NCBI RefSeq assembly: GCF_020215665.1
Contig: NZ_CP084061.1
Span: forward strand, 4,617,001-4,681,000
Length of the DNA: 64,000 bases
Reading direction: 5' to 3'
Source of the DNA: Blautia parvula
Lineage (GTDB): Bacteria; Bacillota; Clostridia; Lachnospirales; Lachnospiraceae
Shown here: in pieces, positions 37,174 through 46,686 of the stretch
How the letters are laid out: every line of letters starts with the position of its first letter
How positions within the stretch are numbered: position 1 is the stretch's first letter
Translations under genes and position numbers: made by a program
Notes under the pieces: generated by a model
What the model was told of the DNA's origin: nothing
The model's database searches: none
Seen by the model: only the letters and a program-made list of their open reading frames with translations

Positions 37174-37927
37174 GACACATGCACATTACGATGACGAGGC
37201 GTTTGACGGGGACAGGGACAGCCTGTTAACCTCCATGGCGCAGCACGGAATCGGAACGATCATCAATGTGGGCGCCAGCCTGCGGGGTGTGGAGGATACG
37301 GTCAGGCTGACAGAAAAGTATCCTTTTGTCTACGGAGCAGTGGGCGTTCATCCCGACGAGGTGGGCAGCCTTGATGAGGAGAAAATAAAATGGCTCAGAA
37401 GCCTGTGTGATCTGGAGAAGATCGTGGCAGTGGGTGAGATTGGCCTTGACTATTATTGGGATAAGGAACATCATGAGGTCCAGAAAAAATGGTTTGTCCG
37501 CCAGATGGATCTGGCAAAAGAGACCGGGCTTCCCATTGTTGTACACAGCCGTGATGCGGCAAAGGACACACTGGATCTTATGAAAGCAGAGAGGGCAGAT
37601 AACCTGAAGGGCGTGATCCACTGCTATTCCTATTCTGTGGAACAGGCAAAGGAATACATGAACATGGGGTATTATCTGGGCGTAGGCGGAGTCGTCACCT
37701 TCAAAAACGGAAAGCGGCTGAAAGATGTGGTGGAATACGCACCGCTGGATTATCTTCTGCTGGAGACAGATGCCCCGTATCTGGCACCTGAACCCTACAG
37801 AAGACACAGAAACTGTTCTGTGTATCTGACTTATGTGGCGGAGGAGATTGCCAGGATCAAGGGCGTTTCCTATGAAACTGTGGTGGATGTGACCAGGGAA
37901 AACGCCAAAAAGCTGTTTGGTATATGA
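37163..37927 (+). CDS. TatD-family metal-dependent deoxyribonuclease
   Basis: 254 residues, the normal length. Metal ligands: THAH (His6, His8), Glu in VGEIGLDYYWD (about 92), His in VVHSRDA (about 128), His in HCYSY (about 153) and Asp in ETDAPYLAPEP (about 203). It acts as a 3'-5' exonuclease in DNA repair or turnover (family knowledge). It overlaps the PerM gene by 11 bp and ends at a strong terminator. Confidence 0.93.
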   Translation: MIFETHAHYDDEAFDGDRDSLLTSMAQHGIGTIINVGASLRGVEDTVRLTEKYPFVYGAVGVHPDEVGSLDEEKIKWLRSLCDLEKIVAVGEIGLDYYWDKEHHEVQKKWFVRQMDLAKETGLPIVVHSRDAAKDTLDLMKAERADNLKGVIHCYSYSVEQAKEYMNMGYYLGVGGVVTFKNGKRLKDVVEYAPLDYLLLETDAPYLAPEPYRRHRNCSVYLTYVAEEIARIKGVSYETVVDVTRENAKKLFGI

Positions 37928-37972
37928 TAGGGAGGAAGCGTCAGCCGTGAAGTCGGGCAGAGCGGCCTTAAA

Positions 37973-38020
37973 CAAGAGGGTATTGTAAAAACGTATTTTA
38001 CAACACCCTCTTGATTTTTT
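37973..38020 (+). terminator. Intrinsic terminator of the ATPase-PerM-TatD unit
   Basis: CAAGAGGGTATTGTAAAA (37973-37990) pairs with TTTTACAACACCCTCTTG (to 38013) with one mismatch, then ATTTTTTG. Its end overlaps the -35 of the next promoter. Confidence 0.9.
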
Positions 38021-38039
38021 GTATACCGATTGGTATAAT
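38011..38039 (+). promoter_or_regulatory. Promoter and TetR operator
   Basis: -35 TTGATT (38011-38016), a 17-bp spacer and -10 TATAAT (38034-38039). The palindrome TATACCGATTGGTATA (38022-38037; 14 of 16 symmetric) fills the spacer and touches the -10. A bound repressor would block the promoter. Confidence 0.75.
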
Positions 38040-38109
38040 AATAGGCAGAACAAAGGATGAAAATAAAAAACAAAAGATAGATACAATGCAGAACAGCCGG
38101 GAGGCAGTT

Positions 38110-38691
38110 ATGGATAATAAAGAATTGATATTAAAGTCGGCGCTTGATCTGTTTTATGCCAAGGGGTATGATGCGGTGGGCGTCCAGGAGATCGTGGATA
38201 AGGCCGGAATCTCCAAGCCAACTTTATATTACTATTTTGGAAGCAAGCTGGGACTTTTGCAGAATCTGCTGGAGACAGGATATCAGGAGTTTGAAAGCAG
38301 GCTGATCGATATAGCCAGGCCGGGGGAAAGCCTTCCGGGTGTGCTTTATCAGGCAGCGCGGACATTTTTTGACTATGCTGCGTCCAATCAGAAATTCTAT
38401 TTATTCATGCTGTCTCTGTTTTATTCCGGAAGAGAGAACGAGGCCTATAAGACGGTTTCGCCCCTTATAGAGCGGTATTATAAGATCATTGTGAAGATAT
38501 TTGAGGATGCATCCCCCCAATTGGGGAACATGCGGGGGCGGCAGGAATTATTTGCCGTGGGGTTTACAGGTGTGCTCAACCATCATATTATGACAGTGAG
38601 CTACGGGCTATCCGAAGAGGAAAGATTTGAAATTTCTGATGAGACCACATATGAGATTGTGCATCAGTTTATGTATGGGATATATTCGTAG
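38110..38691 (+). CDS. TetR-family transcriptional regulator
   Basis: 193 residues from the ATG at 38110, which has GGGAGG 5 bp ahead. In-frame ATGs at 38086 and 38011 have poorer sites, and the latter overlaps the promoter. The N-terminal helix-turn-helix is ILKSALDLFYAKGYDAVGVQEIVDKAGISKPTLYYYFGSKLGLL (about 5-48). The rest is a helical ligand-binding domain of unknown ligand. A self-operator lies in its promoter, and the GH13 gene follows by 75 bp, so it may also control the glycogen genes. Confidence 0.88.
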   Translation: MDNKELILKSALDLFYAKGYDAVGVQEIVDKAGISKPTLYYYFGSKLGLLQNLLETGYQEFESRLIDIARPGESLPGVLYQAARTFFDYAASNQKFYLFMLSLFYSGRENEAYKTVSPLIERYYKIIVKIFEDASPQLGNMRGRQELFAVGFTGVLNHHIMTVSYGLSEEERFEISDETTYEIVHQFMYGIYS

Positions 38692-38766
38692 TCAAGGAAT
38701 GGCGTTCCTGCATGGTTTGTCTGGGCCTGCCGCATCGGGCAGAGCCGGAAAAGGAGGAAACGAAAC

Positions 38767-40137
38767 ATGGCAAAATGGTATGAAGAGGCAGTATTTTACC
38801 ATATGTACCCTATCGGGATGACGGGCGCCCCCAGGGTGAATAGAGAAGAAGGTGTTGTACACCGCTTCGCGGAACTGGAGAAATGGCTGCCGCACCTTGC
38901 GGACATTAAGGCAACAGCAATCTATATCGGACCTCTGTTTGAGTCCACCACCCATGGGTATGACACCAAGGATTATAAGACTGTGGACCAGCGGCTTGGT
39001 GACAATAAAGACTTTACCAGATTTGTGAAAAAGGCGCACGAGCTGGGAATCAGGGTCGTGGTGGACGGTGTGTTCAACCACACGGGAAGAGAATTCTTTG
39101 CCTTCAGGGACATCCAGCAGAACCGGGAGGGTTCCAGGTACTGCGGATGGTATAAGGGCATCAATTTCGGATGGAACAATCCCTACAATGACGGATTTTC
39201 CTATGAAGCCTGGAGAAACTGCTTTGAGCTTGTGAACTTAAACCTGCAGAACCCGGAAGTAAAAGGTTATCTTCTGGATGTGATAGATGAGTGGATCGAT
39301 ACCTTTGATATTGACGGCATCCGCCTGGACTGCGCGGATTGTCTTGACTTTGGCTTCATGGAGGAAATGCGCAGGCGCACAGGTGAGAAGAAAGAGGACT
39401 TCTGGCTTATGGGGGAGGTCATCCACGGAGACTACAGCCGATACATCCAGGACGGACAGAAAATGCTGCACAGTGTTACGAATTATGAACTTCACAAGGG
39501 CATATATTCCGGACACAATGACCACAATTACTTTGAAATCGCCCATACCATAAGACGGGAATTTGAGGAGAACGGCGGTATCTACAGGGGGATGAAGCTG
39601 TATTCCTTTGTTGACAATCACGATGTGGACCGCATTTACAGTAAGATCAATGTGAAGGAGCATATTTACCCCATCTATACACTGCTGTATACGCTTCCGG
39701 GGATACCATCCATCTATTACGGATCGGAATGGGGAATTGAGGGAAGCAAGAACAACGGCGGTGATGACGCTCTAAGGCCGGCCGTGGATATCAGGGAAGC
39801 CCTGGAAGAGCATAAGGATTCCGGGATCATGCTCTGGGTCAAGACACTGGGAGAAATGCACGAGAAGTATAAGACCTGCCTTGCAGAGGGAAGATACAGG
39901 GAATTGATGCTCACCAACAGACAGTTTGCGTTTGTCAGATTTACGGAGGAGGAAGGTCTTGTCACGGCTGTGAACAATGACGAGAATCCGGCACAGATGA
40001 GTATTCCGGTGCCGGTGGAGAATAAACGTTATGTAAACCTTTTGACACAAGAGGAAGTGGAGCCGGAGAACGGCAGGCTGAATTTTACCATAGAAGCAGC
40101 GGGAAGTGTTCTGCTGGAAATCCTGCAGCAGGGTTAA
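38767..40137 (+). CDS. Alpha-amylase-family glycosyl hydrolase (GH13)
   Basis: 456 residues, no signal peptide, so intracellular. The (beta/alpha)8 barrel carries the GH13 regions VVDGVFNHTG, GIRLDCAD (nucleophile Asp188), LMGEVIHGD (acid/base Glu217) and FVDNHDVDR. It is likely an alpha-amylase or cyclomaltodextrinase/neopullulanase-type enzyme trimming imported maltodextrin or glycogen. GGAGG lies upstream. It sits 39 bp before glgB, so the pair handles alpha-glucan storage and breakdown. Confidence 0.92.
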   Translation: MAKWYEEAVFYHMYPIGMTGAPRVNREEGVVHRFAELEKWLPHLADIKATAIYIGPLFESTTHGYDTKDYKTVDQRLGDNKDFTRFVKKAHELGIRVVVDGVFNHTGREFFAFRDIQQNREGSRYCGWYKGINFGWNNPYNDGFSYEAWRNCFELVNLNLQNPEVKGYLLDVIDEWIDTFDIDGIRLDCADCLDFGFMEEMRRRTGEKKEDFWLMGEVIHGDYSRYIQDGQKMLHSVTNYELHKGIYSGHNDHNYFEIAHTIRREFEENGGIYRGMKLYSFVDNHDVDRIYSKINVKEHIYPIYTLLYTLPGIPSIYYGSEWGIEGSKNNGGDDALRPAVDIREALEEHKDSGIMLWVKTLGEMHEKYKTCLAEGRYRELMLTNRQFAFVRFTEEEGLVTAVNNDENPAQMSIPVPVENKRYVNLLTQEEVEPENGRLNFTIEAAGSVLLEILQQG

Positions 40138-40176
40138 AGTGCTGTAAAATCAGAGGAAAACAAAGGGGAAGGACTT

Positions 40177-42087
40177 ATGGCTAAAGGAAAAACAATGAGA
40201 TTCTCGGAGATGGACCGCTATTTATTCGGGGAAGGAACACATTATGAAATCTATAAGCTGATGGGTGCACATCCCACAACACAGCGGGGCAAAGACGGCG
40301 TCTATTTCGCCGTCTGGGCACCTCATGCGGAATCCGTGTCCGTTGTGGGGGATTTCAACAAATGGGACCCCGATAAAAATGTGATGAAGTGTGACAATGA
40401 CATGGGCATTTACCAGCTCTTTGTGCCCAAGGTGCGGGAAGGTGATCTGTACAAATTCTGCATCACCACATACAAGGGCAAGCTGCTCTTCAAGGCAGAC
40501 CCCTATGCAAACTACGCGGAGCACCGCCCGGGTACAGCTTCCTGTGTATATGACATCACCAAATTCAAATGGGGAGATTCCGTCTGGATGAAAAAGCGTT
40601 TGGAATACAATGCGAAGAAGGATGCCATGTCCATTTATGAACTGCACCCAGGCTCCTGGAAGAAACACCCTTTAAAAGACGGGGATGAGGACGGATTTTA
40701 CAATTACAGAGAGCTGGCCCATTCACTGGCTGACTATATCAAAGAGATGGGGTATACCCATGTGGAGCTGATGGGTATTGCGGAACATCCCTTTGACGGC
40801 TCCTGGGGATACCAGGTCACAGGTTATTATGCCCCTACATCCAGGTACGGTACGCCTGAGGATTTCCAGTATTTCGTAAATTACATGCACAAGAATAAGA
40901 TCGGTGTCATTTTGGACTGGGTACCGGCCCATTTCCCGAAGGACGCCCACGGACTGGCTGATTTTGACGGAACCCCCACATATGAATATGCGGACCCAAG
41001 AAAGGGTGAGCATCCGGACTGGGGGACCAAGGTATTTGATTACGGCAAGAATGAGGTGAAAAATTTCCTCATCGCAAACGCATTGTTCTGGATACAGGAA
41101 TATCACATTGACGGACTCCGTGTGGATGCTGTTGCCTCCATGCTGTATCTGGACTACGGAAGAGAGGCCGGACAGTGGATACCAAACAAATACGGGGAAA
41201 ATAAGAACCTGGAGGCGATCGAGTTCTTCAAGCACCTGAACTCCGTAGTTCTGGGCAAGAACAAGGGGGCTGTCATGATCGCGGAGGAATCCACAGCATG
41301 GCCCATGGTAACCGGCAAGCCTGAGGAGGGCGGCCTGGGATTCAGCTTAAAATGGAATATGGGATGGATGCACGACTTCCTGGAGTATATGAAGCTTGAC
41401 CCATATTTCCGTAAATATAATCACCATAAGATGACGTTCTCCATGAGTTACGCCTACAGCGAGAACTACGTCCTTGTATTATCTCATGATGAAGTCGTGC
41501 ATCTGAAATGCTCCATGATCAACAAAATGCCCGGTCTCGGACAGGATAAATTCGAGAACCTGAAGGCAGGGTACAGCTACATGTTCGGGCATCCCGGCAA
41601 GAAGCTGCTGTTCATGGGACAGGAGTTCGGTCAGTTCCAGGAATGGAGCGAGGCCAGGGAGCTTGACTGGTTCCTGCTGGCAGAACCGTGCCATCAGCAG
41701 CTTCAGGCTTACGTGAAGGAACTGCTTGCCTTATATAAGAAGTATCCGGCCCTCTACGCAAATGACGACAGCCAGGAAGGGTTTGAGTGGATCAATGCGG
41801 ATGACGCCGCGAGAAGTATTTTCAGTTTTGTGAGAAAGTCGCCTACCGGAAGGAATAATCTGCTGTTTGTTATCAACTATACACCGGTTGCCAGAGAGGA
41901 TTACCGGGTCGGGGTACCTAAGAGAAAACAGTATAAGCTGATCCTGAACAGTAAGGACCCTAAATTCGGCGGAGATACGCCGGTGGAGCAGACCGTTTAC
42001 AAGGCTGTGAAGAAGGAATGTGACGGAAGGGATTACTCCTTTGGTTATCCGCTGCCGGCTTATGGGGTGGCTGTGTTCTTATATTAA
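40177..42087 (+). CDS. glgB: 1,4-alpha-glucan branching enzyme
   Basis: 636 residues, typical for GlgB. The N-terminal CBM48 module is at about 25-120 (YFAVWAPHAESVSVVGDFNKWD). The GH13 barrel holds DWVPAHFPKD, GLRVDAVASML (nucleophile Asp317), MIAEES (acid/base Glu370) and LSHDEVVH. It introduces alpha-1,6 branches in glycogen. It follows the GH13 gene closely and ends at a terminator. The synthase genes glgA/C/D are not in the window. Confidence 0.96.
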   Translation: MAKGKTMRFSEMDRYLFGEGTHYEIYKLMGAHPTTQRGKDGVYFAVWAPHAESVSVVGDFNKWDPDKNVMKCDNDMGIYQLFVPKVREGDLYKFCITTYKGKLLFKADPYANYAEHRPGTASCVYDITKFKWGDSVWMKKRLEYNAKKDAMSIYELHPGSWKKHPLKDGDEDGFYNYRELAHSLADYIKEMGYTHVELMGIAEHPFDGSWGYQVTGYYAPTSRYGTPEDFQYFVNYMHKNKIGVILDWVPAHFPKDAHGLADFDGTPTYEYADPRKGEHPDWGTKVFDYGKNEVKNFLIANALFWIQEYHIDGLRVDAVASMLYLDYGREAGQWIPNKYGENKNLEAIEFFKHLNSVVLGKNKGAVMIAEESTAWPMVTGKPEEGGLGFSLKWNMGWMHDFLEYMKLDPYFRKYNHHKMTFSMSYAYSENYVLVLSHDEVVHLKCSMINKMPGLGQDKFENLKAGYSYMFGHPGKKLLFMGQEFGQFQEWSEARELDWFLLAEPCHQQLQAYVKELLALYKKYPALYANDDSQEGFEWINADDAARSIFSFVRKSPTGRNNLLFVINYTPVAREDYRVGVPKRKQYKLILNSKDPKFGGDTPVEQTVYKAVKKECDGRDYSFGYPLPAYGVAVFLY

Positions 42088-42110
42088 AAATGATAATAAG
42101 TTAAGGGAAG

Positions 42111-42145
42111 GTGCGTTTCCGCTCAGTGGGAACGCGCTTTCTTAA
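42111..42145 (+). terminator. Intrinsic terminator of glgB
   Basis: GTGCGTTTCC (42111-42120) pairs with GGGAACGCGC (42128-42137), loop GCTCAGT, followed by TTTCTTAAT. Confidence 0.7.
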
Positions 42146-42218
42146 TATCTCATGGAATAAATCAATATACTGGTAGAAAGAAGCCTTCAATTTAAGAAGG
42201 CAGAAACGGAGTTTTATT

Positions 42219-43226
42219 ATGCAGATTATAGATATGCACTGCGACACCATCAGCAAAATCCGCCAAATGGAAAAAGAGGGCAGTCCTGCTTCCCTCCGCC
42301 ATAATTCCTTCAGTGTAGATTTGGAAAAGATGAAAAAGGGCGGCTATGCCCTGCAGACCTTTGCCATCTACGTTAACTGGGAGGAGGAACCGGACGCAGA
42401 GGCGGCTGCCGGAGATATCCTGAAAATTTTTCAGAGGGAAATGCAGCGAAATGCTGACCTGATCTCCCAGGTCAGAACCTACAGTGAGCTGGAAGCAAAC
42501 GAAAAGGCGGGTAAGATGTCAGCCCTTCTCTCCCTGGAGGAGGGCGCCATATTCCAGAACTCTCTGGATTCCCTCAGATGGTTTCACCGACAGGGCGTCA
42601 GAATGGCAACCCTTACCTGGAACTATGAGAACGATTTTGGCTTTCCCAACTGTATGGGGGACCCTCTTACGCAGAAGACCTGGAGCTGGGGTGATGACCG
42701 GGGACTGAAGAAAAAGGGCCTGGAGTTTCTGGAGGAGCTGGAACACCTGCATATCCTGGTGGATGTATCCCATCTGTCCGACGGCGGCTTTTGGGATGTG
42801 GCGGAACATTCCACCCGCCCTTTCCTGGCCAGTCATTCCAATGCAAGAGGCCTGGTAAAAGGTTCCGCCAGAAATCTCACAGACGATATGATACGCACCC
42901 TGGCTGACCGGGGCGGTGTGATGGGCCTGAACTACGCAGTCTCCTTCATGCGCCCCAACTGGAAACCCGGAGAAGCCGGCACCACAGTGGAAGAGATCAT
43001 ACAAATGGCGTCCTACATTCTGAACGTCGGCGGAAGTGACTGCCTGGGTCTGGGCAGCGATTACGACGGCATCCTGGAACTCCCCGAGATCTCTGACTGC
43101 AGCCAGGTACAGCTTCTGGCAGAGCAAATGGAAAAACACGGCTTTACATACAGCCAGACAGAAAAGATTCTGGGAGGAAATGTGAGAAGGTTCCTGAAAG
43201 AAAATTGTAACGATTCAGCCAGCTGA
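42219..43226 (+). CDS. Membrane-type dipeptidase, peptidase family M19
   Basis: 335 residues. Zinc ligands are His7 and Asp9 (DMHCDT), Glu in LEEGAIF (about 109), and His residues in VDVSHLSD and SHSNARG. LGSDYDG is the late family motif. It hydrolyses dipeptides, with a preference for some D- or beta-lactam-like substrates (family knowledge). There is no signal peptide despite the family name. A small hairpin GCCTTC/GAAGGC (42183-42201) abuts the ribosome site ACGGAG. The stop codon lies inside hairpin repeat B. Confidence 0.9.
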   Translation: MQIIDMHCDTISKIRQMEKEGSPASLRHNSFSVDLEKMKKGGYALQTFAIYVNWEEEPDAEAAAGDILKIFQREMQRNADLISQVRTYSELEANEKAGKMSALLSLEEGAIFQNSLDSLRWFHRQGVRMATLTWNYENDFGFPNCMGDPLTQKTWSWGDDRGLKKKGLEFLEELEHLHILVDVSHLSDGGFWDVAEHSTRPFLASHSNARGLVKGSARNLTDDMIRTLADRGGVMGLNYAVSFMRPNWKPGEAGTTVEEIIQMASYILNVGGSDCLGLGSDYDGILELPEISDCSQVQLLAEQMEKHGFTYSQTEKILGGNVRRFLKENCNDSAS

Positions 43227-43282
43227 ATCGTTACGGTATTCGCCCATTAAAAATCGCTTTGTGATGGGGCCAATACCTGCTC
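43207..43282. repeat. Hairpin repeat, copy B, between convergent genes
   Basis: Begins with a perfect 13-bp inverted repeat GTAACGATTCAGC / GCTGAATCGTTAC (43207-43234). A second hairpin follows, GGTATTCGCCC (43235-43245) with GGGCCAATACC (about 43267-43277). It resembles copy A at 31338-31411 along its length and overlaps the end of the dipeptidase gene. It lies between the dipeptidase and thiE, which converge. Confidence 0.7.
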
Positions 43283-43286
43283 TTAT

Positions 43287-43937
43287 CTATACGTCCCACA
43301 CCGAATCCCGCATGATTCCTGACATAACACAAAAACCTGCCGCCCCTGCTCCCAGCACGTCATCCACATGATCCGGTGTAATACCGCCAATGGCATACAC
43401 AGGAATCCCAACCGATTCACAGACGTTTTTCAGAAAAGGCAGCCCTCTGGCGGCAAGTCCCTTTTTGCAGTCCGTCAGGAAAATATGCCCTGCCGTTACA
43501 TAACCGGCCCCCATCTTCTCAGCAAAAATGGCCTCCTCCACCGAATGAACAGAAACACCGATCAGATCAAAATCCATAAGTAGCCTGCTCCTCTCATCAG
43601 AACCTGATAGACGTTCACTTTCGCCGGACTTTACACAGATATTATCCCCGCAAAACCTTGAAAAAGGCAGGTGGATACGAGGACAGCCAAGCTCCCTTGC
43701 CGCCTCTGCCCGGGAATGCAGAATACAGTCAACATCATATCGCCTGCATATCTTAAGCACCTTCATAGCCAGTTCTCTATATTCCCCGGCTCCCAAATCT
43801 TTTTCTCTCAACACAATTCCTTTTGGCTTTTTAGCAGCCACCGTCTCGATCCGCTCCAGAAAATCCCCATCACAAAGCAGCCGATTGGTAATCACCAGCA
43901 TCTTATCAAATCTTAACCCATTCCTCATTTTACCCAT
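43287..43937 (-). CDS. thiE: Thiamine phosphate synthase (ThiE/TenI type)
   Basis: 216 residues from the ATG at 43937 (AGAGGTAG upstream); an in-frame upstream start adds 30 atypical residues. TIM barrel with IVLREKDLGAGEYRELA, IHLPF, IGVSVHSVEEA, YVTAGHIFLTDCKKG and VYAIGGITPDHV, the last being the phosphate-binding GG loop. It joins HMP-PP and HET-P (or carboxy-thiazole-P) into thiamine phosphate. It is last in the thi operon. TenI-like isomerase function is an alternative, since the family is mixed. Confidence 0.8.
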   Translation of the reverse strand: MGKMRNGLRFDKMLVITNRLLCDGDFLERIETVAAKKPKGIVLREKDLGAGEYRELAMKVLKICRRYDVDCILHSRAEAARELGCPRIHLPFSRFCGDNICVKSGESERLSGSDERSRLLMDFDLIGVSVHSVEEAIFAEKMGAGYVTAGHIFLTDCKKGLAARGLPFLKNVCESVGIPVYAIGGITPDHVDDVLGAGAAGFCVMSGIMRDSVWDV

Positions 43938-44073
43938 AATACTACCTCTGCCAATTTGTGTGGAATAAAGCCAGCTCCCATATGGCAGTTTTCCTCCGCT
44001 TTTATTTAGTTTCCGTGATGACAGCAAGCATACAAAGGGATATCCACCCTGCCCGCTATACTACACCTCGCTG

Positions 44074-45234
44074 TTATACGAATACATAATCATTCATGAC
44101 CACCTGCATTCCCCCGTCTCTGACAGCCCTGCAGACCTCCTCAACACCTCTGTCATCTGAAATCTCAAACTGGTCATCCCCCTTATCCTCCAGCTCCTCC
44201 ACATGACTGCCGACTCCGGTACTTACCCCTGCAGAAATCTTAGTCGCTGCGATCGTGACCACATGATCCCGGAACTCAGCCCGTTCCCTGGTAGAAATCG
44301 TGATTCCGGCAAACGGCATAAAGAGTCTGTAAGCCATGATCACCTGAAGAAGCTGCGGTTCATGCACATCCTTAGGATTGATCTTATCATTATTAATGAT
44401 CGGCCTGAGACGCGGGCAGGAAAACGCAATCTCAGCCTGCGGATATTTCCGCTGCAGATACCAGGCGTGCATCCCTGTAGCAAATGCATCCTTTCTGAAA
44501 TCATCCAGCCCCAGAAGCGCCCCAAAAGCAACTCCTCTCATTCCGCCTTTCAATGCCCGCTCCTGCGCGTGAAACCGATAAGGGAAGATTCTTTTATGCC
44601 CGGCCAGATGCAGCGTCTCATACTTATGGGAATTATAAGTCTCCTGAAATACCGTCACATAATCAGCTCCGCATTTATGGAGATAGGCATACTCCTCACT
44701 GTTCATAGGATAGACTTCCAGTCCCACCATTTTAAAGTATTTTCTGGCGATCCTGCACGCCTCACCCAGATATCTGACATCACTTTTTGCACGGCTCTCG
44801 CCGACCAGTATAAGAATTTCTTCCAGTCCTGTTTTGGCGATCGCAGCCATTTCCAACTCGATTTCCTCCGCGGTAAGCCTTGCCCTGCGGATATGGTTAT
44901 GGCAGTTGAAACCACAGTAAATGCAGTGGTTTTCACAGTAATTGGAGATATAAAGCGGCGTAAAGAGATTTACACAGTTTCCGAAGTGTTTCCTGGTTTC
45001 AGCCCGCGCAGCCTGTGCCATCTCTTCCAGGAAAGGTTCCGCGGCGGGAGACAGAAGCGCTGCGAAATCCTCCGGTGTCCGTGTGTCATGGGACAGTGCA
45101 GCCAGTACGTGTGCTTCTGTATAACGGTGATAGTCATAGCTGTCCATGGCACTTATCACTTTATCCATAACATCAGAATCCAGAGCTTCCATACCCTCCA
45201 TATATTCCATATGATTTGTTCTTGATGCAGTCAT
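44074..45234 (-). CDS. thiH: 2-iminoacetate synthase, radical SAM
   Basis: 386 residues from the ATG at 45234. A GTG nine bases upstream overlaps the AAGGAGG site and is not a workable start. The radical-SAM cluster motif is CENHCIYCGFNC (about 90-101, CX3CX2C). It cleaves tyrosine to dehydroglycine and p-cresol for thiazole formation with ThiG under anaerobic conditions. It follows thiG by 13 bp in the riboswitch-controlled operon. Confidence 0.95.
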   Translation of the reverse strand: MTASRTNHMEYMEGMEALDSDVMDKVISAMDSYDYHRYTEAHVLAALSHDTRTPEDFAALLSPAAEPFLEEMAQAARAETRKHFGNCVNLFTPLYISNYCENHCIYCGFNCHNHIRRARLTAEEIELEMAAIAKTGLEEILILVGESRAKSDVRYLGEACRIARKYFKMVGLEVYPMNSEEYAYLHKCGADYVTVFQETYNSHKYETLHLAGHKRIFPYRFHAQERALKGGMRGVAFGALLGLDDFRKDAFATGMHAWYLQRKYPQAEIAFSCPRLRPIINNDKINPKDVHEPQLLQVIMAYRLFMPFAGITISTRERAEFRDHVVTIAATKISAGVSTGVGSHVEELEDKGDDQFEISDDRGVEEVCRAVRDGGMQVVMNDYVFV

Positions 45235-45247
45235 TTTTTCCACCTCC

Positions 45248-46018
45248 TTATTGTTCCAGAAATCCAGTGAGCGGAGAGGAGGCGCTGGCTCTTCCGTTTA
45301 CAACGCGCCCAAGGCCGGACAGGTATGCGGTACGTCCTGCTTCAATGGCTTTTTTAAAGGCTTCCGCCATGGCGGGTATGTCGCCGGAAGTGGCAATGGC
45401 TGTATTTGCCATGACTGCGGCAGCGCCCATTTCCATGGCTTCACAAGCCTGGGAAGGGCGGCCGATTCCTGCGTCTACAATAATGGGAAGGTCAATTTCC
45501 TCGATAAGGATTTTGATGAACTCCCTTGTGCACAATCCTTTGTTGGTACCAATGGGGGCACCTAGTGGCATGATACAGGCAGCTCCGGCATGTTCCAGGT
45601 CTCTGGCGGCGTTTAGATCAGGGTACATGTAAGGCATGACAATAAAGCCCTCTTTTGCCAGCATCTCTGTGGCGCGGATGGTTTCCTGATTGTCCGGCAG
45701 CAGGTATTTGGAGTCTCGGATGACCTCAACTTTAACAAAATCCCCGCAGCCCAGTTCCCTGGCCAGGCGGGCGATCCTTACTGCTTCATCCGCAGTTCTG
45801 GCCCCGGAGGTGTTGGGAAGGAGTGTTATGCCGTCCGGTATATGTTCCAGTATACTGGCAGTGCCGCTGTTGGCTCTGCGTACAGCCAGAGTAATGATTT
45901 CAGCCCCGGCATTTTTAACGGCAGCGTGGATCAGTTCCGGATTGTATTTGCCGGAACCCAGAATAAAACGGGAGTGAAATTCGTGTCCTCCCAATATAAG
46001 TTTGTCATCTTTTATCAT
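45248..46018 (-). CDS. thiG: Thiazole synthase
   Basis: 256 residues, the normal length. The N-terminus [19 protein letters not shown] is the family signature. The Schiff-base Lys is in [10 protein letters not shown] (about 101) and the late phosphate loop is [32 protein letters not shown]. It builds the thiazole from DXP, dehydroglycine and ThiS-thiocarboxylate. It lies between thiF and thiH. Confidence 0.97.
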   Translation of the reverse strand: MIKDDKLILGGHEFHSRFILGSGKYNPELIHAAVKNAGAEIITLAVRRANSGTASILEHIPDGITLLPNTSGARTADEAVRIARLARELGCGDFVKVEVIRDSKYLLPDNQETIRATEMLAKEGFIVMPYMYPDLNAARDLEHAGAACIMPLGAPIGTNKGLCTREFIKILIEEIDLPIIVDAGIGRPSQACEAMEMGAAAVMANTAIATSGDIPAMAEAFKKAIEAGRTAYLSGLGRVVNGRASASSPLTGFLEQ

Positions 46019-46034
46019 GTCTTTTTCCTCTTTT

Positions 46035-46685
46035 CTATACGTCTTTTTCTCCGAGAATGAGCCGCAGTATCATATTGGCCTGATGTGCTGCACAGAGAGT
46101 GACTCTGGGAGCTGTCAGGCTTATGCCGGAGGCAATGTCACTGGTGCCGTCCCCGCAGAGATACAGGTTTTTCATCCTCTTTTCTGTATGTATGGAGTTG
46201 CTGCTCCCATAGCCGGCCATGCCCGAACCGGATACAATGAAAGTATCCGGACGGTGTTCCAGCAGATAGTTGACCAGCATGGCCTTATTTTCTGCCCGGT
46301 CAAATGCTTCACAGATGATCTTGTCATCCCTAAACAGGCGGTCTATATTGTTCTCTGTTACCTTAACTGTGTCGGTGCGGACTGAGATGTAAGGGTTGAT
46401 CTCTGAGATCTCTTCTTTCAGCGCTTCTGTTTTATACCTGCCTAAATGCTTCATCCTGTAAATCTGCCGGTTCAAATTGCTGGGCTCCACCCGGTCAAAA
46501 TCGATCAGGTGAAGGCTTCCGATGCCGGTACGCGCCAGCATTACAGCCACATGGGAGCCCAGACCGCCGAGGCCGGCAATGGCGGCACCGGCATTCCGGA
46601 GTTTCCGGTGTATGGGGAGGGTATGGCGTTCTATAAGAACTTCCTCGATTTCGTCTTTGGACAGGAGCATATGTCTTTCTTTCAA
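46035..46685 (-). CDS. thiF: Sulfur carrier protein adenylyltransferase ThiF
   Basis: 216 residues, the short clostridial form. The nucleotide-binding Rossmann motif is [20 protein letters not shown] (about 36-55), followed by [17 protein letters not shown], typical of E1-like enzymes. It adenylates the C-terminal Gly of ThiS. The start codon is TTG at 46685, 8 bp after GGAGG, which lies in the last codons of thiS; the first ATG, five codons later, is too far from that site. No CXXC zinc pair is seen. Confidence 0.9.
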   Translation of the reverse strand: MKERHMLLSKDEIEEVLIERHTLPIHRKLRNAGAAIAGLGGLGSHVAVMLARTGIGSLHLIDFDRVEPSNLNRQIYRMKHLGRYKTEALKEEISEINPYISVRTDTVKVTENNIDRLFRDDKIICEAFDRAENKAMLVNYLLEHRPDTFIVSGSGMAGYGSSNSIHTEKRMKNLYLCGDGTSDIASGISLTAPRVTLCAAHQANMILRLILGEKDV

Positions 46686-46686
46686 A

